Below, in pieces: positions 29,201 to 40,258 of a stretch of DNA of 64,000 nucleotides. Positions within the stretch are counted from its first letter, which is position 1, and each line of letters starts with the position of its first letter. The position numbers and the translations under genes were made by a program. Origin of the DNA: Xylocopa sonorina (lineage: Eukaryota > Arthropoda > Insecta > Hymenoptera > Apidae); the NCBI RefSeq assembly GCF_050948175.1, contig NW_027490219.1, positions 682,001-746,000 of the forward strand. The letters are read 5' to 3'. Below the pieces are notes generated by a model that saw only the letters and a list, made by a program, of their open reading frames with translations, was not told the DNA's origin and made no database searches.

Positions 29201-31502
29201 GTCTACACATCAAGTGAATGTAAATGCGACTCTTCCTTGCAAGGAAATAGCGTTTGCAGATGTCTACGTATCGTAGCAATAGAGTTCTTATGATTCTTAA
29301 AACGCGATATCGCATCTCATTTCTATGTTTCATGGTAAGATATAATATGATTTGCGGAGTGTTATGTACTCCTCGTCTACACTTCAAATGAATGTAAATA
29401 CGACAATTCTTTGCAAGGAAATAGCGTCTGCAGATGTCTAGGTATCGTAGCAATAGAGTTCTAATGCTTCTTAAAACGCGATATCGCATTTCATTTCTAT
29501 GTTTCATGGTAAGATATAATTTGATTTGCGAAGTGTTATGCATTCCTCGTCTACGATTCAAATGAAAGTAAATGCGACACTTCCTTGCAAGGAAATAGCG
29601 ATTGCAGATGTCTACGTATCGTAGCAATAGAGTTCATATGATTCTTAAAACGCGATATCGCATCTCATTTCTATGTTTCATGGTAAGATATAACATGATT
29701 TGCGAAGTGTTATGTATTCCTAGTCTACTCTTCAAATGAATGTGAATGCGATACTTTCTCGCTAGGAAATAGCGTTTGCAGATGTCTACGTATCGTAGCA
29801 ATAGAGTTCTTATGATTCTTAAGACGCGATATCGCATCTCATTTCTATGTTTCATGGTAAGATATAATATGATTTGCGAAGTGTTATGTATTCCTCGTCT
29901 ACACTTCAAATGAATGTAAATGCGACACTTCCTTGCAAGGAAATAGCGTTTGCAGATGTCTACGTATCGTAGCAATAGAGTTCTTATGATTCTTAAAACT
30001 CGATATCGGATCTCATTTCTATGTTTCATGGTAAGATATAATATGATTTGCGGAGTGTTATGTATTCCTCGTCTACACTTCAAATGAATGTAAATGCGAC
30101 AATTCTTTGCAAGGAAATAGCGATTGCAGATGTCTACGTATCGTAGCAATAGGTTTCTTATGATCCTTAAAACGCGATATCGCATCACATTTCTATGTTT
30201 CATGGTAAGATATAATATGATTTGCGGAGTGTTATGTACTCCACGTCTACACTTCAAATGAATGTAAGTGCGACACTTCCTTGCACGGAAATAACGTTTG
30301 CAGATGTCTACGTATCGCAGCAATACATTTCTAATGCTTCCTAAAGCGCGAAATCGCATCTCATTTCTGTGCTTCATGGTAAGATGTAATATTCATTGCG
30401 AAGTGTTATGCATTCCTCGTCTACGATTCAAATGAAAGTAAATGCGACACTTCCTTGCAAGGAAATAGCGATTACAGATGTCTACGTATCGTAGCAATGA
30501 ATTGCTGATGCTTCTTAAAACGCGATATCGCATCTCATTTCTATGTTTCATGGTAAGATATAATATGATTTGCGAAGTGTCATGTATTCCTCGTCCACAC
30601 TTCAAATGAATGTAAATGCGACACTTCCTTGCAAGGAAATAGCGTTTGCAGATGTCTACGTATCGTAGCAATAGAGTTCTTATGATTCTTAAAACGCGAT
30701 ATCGGATCTCATTTCTATGTTTCATGGTAAGATATAATATGATTTGCGGAGTGTTATGTATTCCTCGTCTACACTTCAAATGAATGTAAATGCGACAATT
30801 CTTTGCAAGGAAATAGCGATTGCAGATGTCTACGTATCGTAGCAATAGATTTCTTATGATTCTTAAAACGCGATATCGCATCACATTTCTATGTTTCATG
30901 GTAAGATATAATATGATTTGCGGAGTGTTATTAACTCCACGTCTACACTTCAAATGAATGCAAATGCGACACTTCCTTGCACGGAAATAACGTTTGCAGA
31001 TGTCTACGTATCGCAGAAATAGATTTCTAATGCTTCTTAAAGCGCGATATCGCATCTCATTTCTATGCTTCATGGTAAGATGTAATATTCATTGCGAAGT
31101 GTTATGCATTCCTCGTCTACGATTCAAATGAAAGTAAATGCGACACTTCCTTGCAAGGAAATAGCGATTGCAGATGTCTACGTATCGTAGCAATAGAGTT
31201 CATATGATTCTTAAAACGCGATATCGCATCTCATTTCTATGTTTCATGGTAAGATATAACATGATTTGCGAAGTGTTATGTATTCCTAGTCTACTCTTCA
31301 AATGAATGTGAATGCGATACTTTCTCGCTAGGAAATAGCGTTTGCAGATGTCTACGTATCGTAGCAGTAGCTTTCTAGTGCTTCTTAAAACGCGATATCG
31401 CATCCCATTTCTATGTTTCATGGTAAGATATAATATGATTTGCGAAGTGTCATGTGTTCCTCGTCTACACTTCAAATGAATGTAAATGCGACACTTCCTT
31501 GC
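26283..31502. repeat. 5220-bp (30-monomer) tandem duplication, copy B
   Basis: Direct neighbour of copy A. Identity continues to about 31514, where copy A's follower (26295) has GCGTTTGCAG and this one has GCGTCTGCAG. Copy-specific changes are GTAAATACGACAATT near 29400 and GTTATTAACTCC near 30932. No open frame in either copy should be read as a duplicated gene, since they are the same satellite frame. Confidence 0.93.
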
Positions 31503-34500
31503 GAGGAAATAGCGTCTGCAGATGTCTACCTATCGTAGCAATAGAGTTCTAGTGCTTCTTAAAACGCGATATCGCATCTCATTTCTATGTATCATGGTAA
31601 GATATAATATGATTTGCGAAGTGTCATGTGTTCCTCGTCTACACTTCAAATGAATGTAAATGCGAAACTTCCTTGCGAGGAAATAGCGTCTGCAGATGTC
31701 TACCTATCGTAGCAATAGAGTTCTGGTGCTTCTTAAAACGCGATATCGCATCTCATTTCTATGTATCATGGTAAGATATAATATGATTTGCGAAGTGTCA
31801 TGTGTTCCTCGTCTACACATCAAGTGAATGTAAATGCGACTCTTCCTTGCAAGGAAATAGCGTTTGCAGATGTCTACGTATCGTAGCAATAGAGTTCTTA
31901 TGATTCTTAAAACGCGATATCGCATCTCATTTCTATGTTTCATGGTAAGATATAATATGATTTGCGGAGTGTTATGTACTCCTCGCCTACACTTCAAATG
32001 AATGTAAATGCGACACTTCCTCGCTAGGAAATAGCGTTTGCAGATGTCTACGTATCGTTGCAATAGAGTTCTTATGATTCTTAAATCGCGATATCGCATC
32101 TCATTTCTATGTTTCATGGTAAGATATAATATGATTTGCGGAGTGTTATGTATTCCTCGTCTACACTTCAAATGAATGTAAATGCGACAATTCCTTGCAA
32201 GGAAATAGCGTTTGCAGATGTCTACGTATCGTAGCAATAGAGTTCTTATGATTCTTAAGACGCGATATCGCATCTCATTTCTATGTTTCATGGTAAGATA
32301 TAATATGATTTGCGAAGTGTTATGTATTCCTCGTCTACACTTCAAATGAATGTGAATGCGACACATCCTCGCTAGGAAATAGCGTTTGCAGATGTCTGCG
32401 TATCGTAGCAGTAGAGTTCTAATGCTTCTTAAAACGCGATATCGCATCTCATTTCTATGTTTCATGGTAAGATCTAATATGATTTGCGAAGTGTTATGTA
32501 TTCCTTGTCTACACATCAAATGAATGTAAATGCGACACTTCCTTGCATGGAAATAGCGTTTGCAGATGTCTACGTATCGTAGCAATAGATTTCTTATGAT
32601 TCTTAAAACGCGATATCGCATCACATTTCTATGTTTCATGGTAAAATATAATATGATTTGCGAAGTGTTATGTATTCCTCGTCTACACGTCAAATGAATG
32701 TAAATGCGACACTTCTTTGGAAGGAAATAGCGTTTGCAGATGTCTACGTATCGTAGCAATGGATTGCTGGTGCTTCTTAAAACGCGATATCGCATCTCAT
32801 TTCTATGCTTCATGGTAAGATATAATGTGATTTGCGAAGTGTCATGTATTCCTCGTCCACACTTCAAATGAATGTAAATGTGACACTTCCTTGCAAGGAA
32901 ATAGCGTTTGCAGATGTCTACGTATTGTGGCAATAGAGTTCTTATGATTCTTAAAACGCGATATCGGATCTCATTTCTATGTTTCATGGTAAGATATAAT
33001 ATGATTTGCGAAGTGTTATGTATTCCTCGTCTACACATCAAGTGAATGTAAATGCGACTCTTCCTTGCAAGGAACTGGCGTTTGCAGATGACTACGTATC
33101 GTAGCAATAGAGTTCTTATGATTCTTAAAACGCGATATCGCATCTCATTTCTATGTTTCATGGTAAGATATAATATGATTTGCGGAGTGTTATGTACTCC
33201 TCGCCTACACTTCAAATGAATGTAAATGCGACACTTCCTCGCTAGGAAATAGCGTTTGCAGATGTCTACGTATCGTTGCAATAGAGTTCTTATGATTCTT
33301 AAATCGCGATATCGCATCTCATTTCTATGTTTCATGGTAAGATATAATATGATTTGCGGAGTGTTATGTATTCCTCGTCTACACTTCAAATGAATGTAAA
33401 TGCGACAATTCCTTGCAAGGAAATAGCGTTTGCAGATGTCTACGTATCGTAGCAATAGAGTTCTTATGATTCTTAAAACGCGATATCGCATCTCATTTCT
33501 ATGTTTCATGGTAAGATATAATATGATTTGCGAAGTGTTATGTATTCCTCGTCTATACTTCAAGTGAATGTAAATGCGACACTTCTTTGCAAGGAAATAG
33601 CGTTTGCAGATGTCTACGTATCGTAGCAATAGAGTTCTTATGATTCTTAAGACGCGATATCGCATCTCATTTCTATGTTTCATGGTAAGATATAATATGA
33701 TTTGCGAAGTGTTATGTATTCCTCGTCTACACTTCAAATGAATGTGAATGCGACACATCCTCGCTAGGAAATAGCGTTTGCAGATGTCTGCGTATCGTAG
33801 CAGTAGAGTTCTAATGCTTCTTAAAACGCGATATCGCATCTCATTTCTATGTTTCATGGTAAGATATAATATGATTTTCGAAGTGTTATGTATTCCTTGT
33901 CTACACATCAAATGAATGTAAATGCGACACTTCCTTGCATGGAAATAGCGTTTGCAGATGTCTACGTATCGTAGCAATAGATTTCTTATGATTCTTAAAA
34001 CGCGATATCGCATCACATTTCTATGTTTCATGGTAAGATATAATATGATTTGCGAAGTGTTATGTATTCCTCGTCTACACGTCAAATGAATGTAAATGCG
34101 ACACTTCTTTGGAAGGAAATAGCGTTTGCAGATGTCTACGTATCGTAGCAATGGATTGCTGGTGCTTCTTAAAACGCGATATCGCATCTCATTTCTATGC
34201 TTCATGGTAAGATATAATATGATTTGCGAAGTGTCATGTATTCCTCGTCCACACTTCAAATGAATGTAAATGTGACACTTCCTTGCAAGGAAATAGCGTT
34301 TGCAGATGTCTACGTATTGTAGCAATAGAGTTCTTATGATTCTTAAAACGCGATATCGGATCTCATTTCTATGTTTCATGGTAAGATATAATATGATTTG
34401 CGAAGTGTTATGTATTCCTCGTCTACACATCAAGTGAATGTAAATGCGACTCTTCCTTGCAAGGAAATGGCGTTTGCAGATGACTACGTATCGTAGCAAT

Positions 34501-34660
34501 AGAGTTCTTATGATTCTTAAAACGCGATATCGCATCTCATTTCTATGTTTCATGGTAAGATATAATATGATTTGCGGAGTGTTATGTACTCCTCGCCTAC
34601 ACTTCAAATGAATGTAAATGCGACACTTCCTCGCTAGGAAATAGCGTTTGCAGATCTCTA
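31503..34660. repeat. Rearranged third copy of the 5.2-kb unit
   Basis: From 31825 onward the sequence matches copy B shifted by 4524 bp (26 x 174), so four monomers are missing relative to the 30-monomer unit. The diagnostic CTGGCGTTTG stands at 28551 and 33075. Similarity to copy B breaks near 33590. From about 33600 the array repeats its own 32208-33270 region at 1392 bp (8 x 174): GGATTGCTGG at 32761 and 34153, and the GATGACTACG monomer near 33075 and 34467. This is a deletion plus a secondary duplication. Confidence 0.85.
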
Positions 34661-35120
34661 CGTTTCGTTGCAATAGAGTTCTTATGATTCTTAAAACGCG
34701 ATATCGCATCTCATTTCTATGTTTCATGGTAAGATATAATATGATTTGCGAAGTGTTATGTATTCCTCGTCTACACTTCAAATGAATGTAAATGCGACAC
34801 TTCTTTGCAAGGAAATAGCGTTTGCAGATGTCTACGTATCGTAGCAATAGAGTTCTTATGATTCTTAAAACGCGATATCGCATCTCATTTCTATGTTTCA
34901 TGGTAAGATATAATATGATTTGCGAAGTGTTATGTATTCCTCGTCTACACTTCAAATGAATGTGAATGCGACACTTCCTCGCTAGGAAATAGCGTTTGCA
35001 GATGTCTGCGTATCGTAGCAGTAGAGTTCTAATGCTTCTTAAAACGCGATATCGCATCTCATTTCTATGTTTCATGGTAAGATATAATATGATTTGCGAA
35101 GTGTTATGTATTCCTCGTCT

Positions 35121-35128
35121 ACATAACG
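35121..35128. other. 40-bp deletion junction, monomer register shift
   Basis: The text reads CGTCTACATAACGTTTGC, where a full monomer would have 40 more bases (ACTTCAAATG through TTGCAAGGAA) between CTAC and ATAACG. All repeat offsets crossing this point are short by 40 bp, for example 18056 rather than 18096. The minus-strand open frame changes frame here and ends in unrelated residues (VDEEYITLRKSYYILP). It is an ordinary deletion between non-homologous positions of the monomer. Confidence 0.88.
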
Positions 35129-35400
35129 TTTGCAGATGTCTACGTATCGTAGCAATGGATTGCTGATGCTTCTTAAAACGCGATATCGCATCTCATTTCT
35201 ATGCTTCATGGTAAGATATAATATGATTTGCGAAGTGTCATGTGTTCCTCGTCCACACTTCAAATGAAAGTAAATGCGACACTTCCTTGCAAGGAAATAG
35301 CGTCTGCAGATGTCTACGTATTGTAGCAATAGAGTTCTTATGATTCTTAAAACGCGATATCGGATCTCATTTCTATGTTTCATGGTAAGATATAATATGA

Positions 35401-36526
35401 TTTGCGAAGTGTTATGTATTCCTCGTCTACACTTCAAATGAATGTAAATGCGACACTTCTTTGCAAGGAAATAGCGTTTGCAGATGTCTACGTATCGTAG
35501 CAATAGTTTTCTTATGATTCTTAAAACGCGATATCGCATCACATTTCTATGTTTCATGGTAAGATATAATATGATTTGCGGAGTGTTATGTATTCCTCGT
35601 CTACACTTCAAATGAATGTGAATGCGACACTTCCTCGCTAGGAAATAGCGTTTGCAGATGTCTACGTATCGTAGCAGTTGAGTTCTAATGCTTCTTAAAA
35701 CGCGATATCGCATCTCATTTCTATGTTTCATGGTAAGATATAATATGATTTGCGAAGTGTTATGTATTCCTCGTCTACACTTCAAATGAATGTAAATGCG
35801 ACACTTCTTTGCAAGGAAATAGCGTTTGCAGATGTCTACGAATCGTAGCAATAGATTCCTTATGATTCTTAAAACGCGATATCGCATCACATTTCTATGT
35901 TTCATGGTAAGATATAATATGATTTGCGAAGTGTTACATATTCCTCGTCTACACATCAAATGAATGTAAATGCGACACTTCCTTGCAAGCAAATAGCGTT
36001 TGCAGATGTCTACGTATCGTAGCAATAGAGTTTTCATGATTCTTAAAACGCGATATCGCATCTCATTTTTATGTTTCATGGTGAGATATAATATGATTTG
36101 CGAAGTGTTATGTATTCCTCGTCTACACATCAAGTGAATGTAAATGCGACACTTCCTTGCAAGGAAATAGCGTTTGCAGATGTCTACGTATCGTAGCAAT
36201 AGAGTTCTTATGATTCTTAAAACGCGATATCGCATCTCATTTCTATGTTTCATGGTAAGATATAATATGATTTGCGGAGTGTTATGTACTCCTCGTCTAC
36301 ACTTCAAATGAATGTAAATGCGACACTTCCTCGCTAGGAAATAGCGTTTGCAGGTGTCTAGGTATCGTTGCAATAGAGTTCTTATGATTCTTAAAACGCG
36401 ATATCGCATCTCATTTCTATGTTTCATGGTAAGATATAATATGAATTGCGGAGTGTTATGTATTCCTCGTCTACACTTCAAATGAATGTAAATGCGACAA
36501 TTCCTTGCAAGGAAATAGCGTTTGCA
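35401..36526. repeat. Second copy of the 17345-18470 block
   Basis: Shares rare variants with 17345-18470, including GGTGAGATATAATATG near 36081 and the TTACATATTCC monomer at about 35935. Small private changes (GTCTACGAATCG near 35837, GCAAGCAAATAG near 35986, GTTTTCATG near 36033) separate it from the upstream copy. Confidence 0.82.
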
Positions 36527-37737
36527 GATGTCTACGTATCGTAGCAATAGATTCCTTATGATTCTTAAAACGCGAGATGGCATCACATTTCTATGTTTCA
36601 TGGTAAGATATAATATGATTTGCGGAGTGTTATGTACTCCACGTCTACACTTCAAATGAATGTAAATGCGACACTTCCTTGCAAGGAAATAGCGTTTGCA
36701 AATGTCTACCTATCGTAGCAGTAGTGTTCTAATGCTTCTTAGAACGCGATGTCGCATCTCATTTCTATGTTTCATGGTAAGATATAATATGATTTGCGAA
36801 CTGTTATGTATTCCTCGTCTACACTTCAAATGAATGTAAATGCGACACTTCCTCGCAAGGAAATAACGTTTGCAGATGTCTTCGTATCGCAGCAATAGAT
36901 TTCTAATGCGTCTTAAAGCGCGATATCGCATCTCATTTCTATGCTTCATGGTAAGATGTAATATTCATTGCGAAGTGTCATGTATTCCTCGTCTACACTT
37001 CAAATGAATGTAAATGCGACACTTCTTTGCAAGGAAATAGCGTTTGCAGATTTCTACGTATCGTAGCAATAGAGTTCTTATGATTCTTAAAACGCGATAT
37101 CGCATCTCTTTTCTATGTTTCATGGTAAGATATAATATGAATTGCGAAGTGTTACGTATTCCTCGTCTACACATCAAATGAATGTAAATGCGACACTTCC
37201 TTGCAAGGAAATAGCGTTTGCAGATATCTACGTATCGTAGCAATAGAGTTCCAATGCTTCTTAAAACGCGATATCGCATCTCATTCCTATGTTTCATGGT
37301 AAGATATAATATGATTTGCGAAGTGTTATGTATTCCTAGTCTACTCTTCAAATGAATGTGAATGCGATACTTCCTCGCTAGGAAATAGCGTTTGCAGATG
37401 TCTACGTATCGTAGCAATAGAGTTCTAATGTTTTTTAAAACGCGATATCGCATCTCATTTCTATGTTTCATGGTAAGATATAATATAATTTGCGGAGTGT
37501 TATGTACTCCTCGTCTACACTTCAAATGAATGTAAATGCGACACTTCCTTGCAAGGAAATAGCGTTTGCAAATGTCTACCTATCGTAGCAGTAGTGTTCT
37601 AATGCTTCTTAGAACGCGATGTCGCATCTCATTTCTATGTTTCATGGTAAGATATAATATGATTTGCGAACTGTTACGTATTCCTCGTCTACACTTCAAA
37701 TGAATGTAAATGCGACACTTCCTTGCAAGGAAATAAC

Positions 37738-40258
37738 AATAATATACATTGTGGAGTGTCATGTATACCTCGCATATAATTAAAATGAATGTAAATGCGA
37801 CACTTCCTTGCTCGGAAATGGCGTTTGCAGGTGTCTACGTTTCGTAGCAATAGAGTTCAAACGCTTCTCAAAACGCGATATCGCTACTCATTACCATGCT
37901 TCATGATAATATATAATTATCATTTTGGAGTGTTATGTATACCTCGCATTCACCTCAAAAGAATGTAAATGCGACACTGCCTTGCTAGGAAGTAGCGTTT
38001 GCAGATGTCTACGTATCGAAGCAAAAGGGATCTAATGCTTCTTAAATCGCCATATCGCTTCTCATTTCTATGTTTCATGACAATATATAATATTCACTGC
38101 GAAGTGTCACTTATACCTCGCATACACTTCAAATGAATGTAAATGCGACACTTCCTTGCTAGGAAATAGCGTTTGCAGATGTCTACGTATCGAAGAAATA
38201 GACATCTAATGCTTCATAAACCGCCATATCGCACCTCATTTCTATGCTTCATGATAAGATATAATAATCATTGTGCAGTGTTATGTATACCTCGTATTCA
38301 CCTCAAAAAAATGTAACTATGACACTTCCTTGCTAAGAAGTAACGTTTGCAGATGTCTACGTGTGGAAGCAATAGACATCTAATGCTTCTTAAGTCGCCA
38401 TATCGCATATCATTTCTATGTTCCATGATAAGATATAATATTCATTGTGCAGTGTTATGTATATCTCATCTATACTTCAAGTGAATGTAAATGCGACACT
38501 TCCTTGCTAGGAAATAGCGTTTGCAGATGTCTACGTTTCGTGGCATTAGAGTTCTAATGCTTCTCAAAACGCGATATCGCTTCTCATTTCTATGTTTCAT
38601 GATAATATATAATTTTGATTGCGAAGTGTTATGTATACCTCGTATTCACATCAAAAGAATGTAAACGCAACACTTCCTTGCCAGGAAATAGCGTTTGCGG
38701 ATGCCTACATATCGAAGAAATAGACATCTAATGCTTCATAAATGGCCATATAGCACCTCATTTCTATGTTTCATGATAAGATATAATATTCATTGTGCAG
38801 TGTTATGTATACCTCGTATTTACTTCAAAAGTATGTAAACGCGACACTTCGTTCCTAGGAAATAGCGTTTGCATATGTCTACGTATCGTACCATTAGTGT
38901 TCTAATGCTTCTCAAAACGCGATATTGCTACTCATTACCATGCTTCATGATAATATATAATATTCATTGCGAAGTGTCATGTATACCACGCATACACTTC
39001 AAATGGATGTGAATGAGACAGTTCCTTGCTAGGAAATAGTGTTTGCCGATATCTACGTATCGACGCAATAGAGTTCTAATGCTTCTTAAATCGCGATATC
39101 GCATCTCAGTTCTATGTTTCATTACAAGATATAATATTCCTTGTGCAGTGTTATGAATACCTCGTATTCACTTCAAAAGAATGTAAATACGACACTTCCT
39201 TGCTAGGAAGTAGCGTTTGCAGATGTCTACGTATCGAAGCAATAGGGATCTAATGCTTCTTAAATCGCCATATCGCTTCTCATTTCTATGTTTCATGACA
39301 ATATATAATATTCACTGCAATATGTCATGTATACCTCGCATACACTTCAAATGAATGTAAATGCGACACTTCCTTGCTAGGAAATAGCGTTTACAGATAT
39401 CTACGTATCGTAGCAAGAGGGTTCTAATGCTTCACAAAACGCGAGGCCGCATTTCATTTCTGTGTTTGATGATAATATATAATATTCATTGTGGAGTGTC
39501 ATGTATACCTCGCATACAATTAAAATGAATGTAAATGCGACACTTCCTTGCTCGGAAATGACGTTTGCAGGTGTCTACGTTCCGTAGCAATAGAGTTCTA
39601 ACGCTTCTATAAACGCGATATCGCTACTCATTACCATGTTTCATGATAATATATAATATTCATTTTGGAGTGTTATGTATACCTCTTATTCACTTCAAAA
39701 GAATGTAAACGCGACACTTTCTTTCCAGGAAATAGCGTTTGCAGATGTCTACGTATCGAAGCAATAGTGTTCTAATGCTTCATAAATCGCGATATTGCAT
39801 CTCATTTTTATGTTTCGTGACAAGATATAATATTCATTGCGAAATGTCACATATAACTCGAACACACTTCAAATGAATGTAATTGCGACACTTCCTTCCA
39901 TGGAAATAGCGTTTGCAGGTGTCCATGTATCATGGCAATAGCGTTCTAACGCTTCTTCAAACGCGAGATCGCAACTCATTTCTATGTTTCATGATAAGAT
40001 ATAATATTCATTGCGAAGTGTCATGTATACCTCGTATTCACTTCAAAAGAATGTAAATGCGACACTTCCTTGCTTTGAAATAGCGTTTGCAGATGTCTGC
40101 GTATCGCAACAATAGAGTTCTAATGCTTCTTAAATCGCCATATTACATCTCATTTCGATGTTTCATGATAATATATAATATTCATTGCGAAGTGCCATGT
40201 ATACCTCGCATACACTTCAAATGAATGTAAATGCGACACTTCCTTGCAAGGAAATAAC
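37738..40258. repeat. Diverged satellite block, about 14.5 monomers
   Basis: The same 174-bp period is kept (GCGTTT or its equivalent at 37995, 38169, 38343 and 38517) and the same boxes are recognisable. Monomers here differ from the homogeneous array and from each other at many positions: ATACCTCGCATAC replaces ATTCCTCGTCTAC, ATGATAATATATAAT replaces ATGGTAAGATATAAT, and AATCGCCATATCGC replaces AAACGCGATATCGC. Open frames are short because stops and indels are common. Internal relationships exist at 1218 bp (7 monomers: ATCTAATGC after GGG at about 38031 and 39249) and 1740 bp (10 monomers: GTGGAGTGTC at 37751 and 39491). Both edges carry TGCAAGGAAATAAC. The right edge is uncertain by up to about 48 bp because the two edges are identical over that length. 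Confidence 0.9.

Larger units (their letters stand above)
1..37737 (-). repeat. 174-bp satellite array, left homogeneous domain
   Basis: The motif ACGCGATATC recurs at 71, 245, 419 and 593 and onward in exact 174-bp steps, and the flanking text is almost the same each time, so this is a head-to-tail satellite of about 217 monomers. Strand is given as minus only because the open 58-codon frame lies there; a satellite has no natural sense strand. Common variable positions are the spacer (TTGCAAGG, TCGCTAGG or TTGGAAGG before AAATAGCG) and the stretch after CGTAGCA (ATAGAGTTC, GTAGAGTTC, ATGTATTGC or ATAGATTTC). The order of these variants defines the higher-order repeats listed separately. No inverted monomer was seen. 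A 174-bp unit is close to nucleosome-repeat size, as in many centromeric satellites, but a centromere role is inference only. Confidence 0.97.

Noticed and set aside
31704..35075. 1123-codon minus-strand open frame (and similar frames at 1186-4005, 16932-19817, 21786-24407, 27006-29627, 11472-13901) as real protein genes
   Set aside because: They are about 15-19 tandem copies of the same 58-codon satellite unit, have no non-repeat ends, no introns or plausible promoter, and start and stop wherever a variant monomer supplies ATG or a stop. Equivalent monomers next to them are broken by amplified stops.
1..37737. CRISPR array
   Set aside because: The repeated unit is 174 bp with no division into short identical repeats and unique spacers; variation is scattered point change and the context is eukaryotic satellite.
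37738..40258. Diverged block as a different, unrelated repeat or a gene relic
   Set aside because: It keeps the 174-bp period and nearly all boxes of the main monomer in the same order, so it is the same satellite with more mutations.
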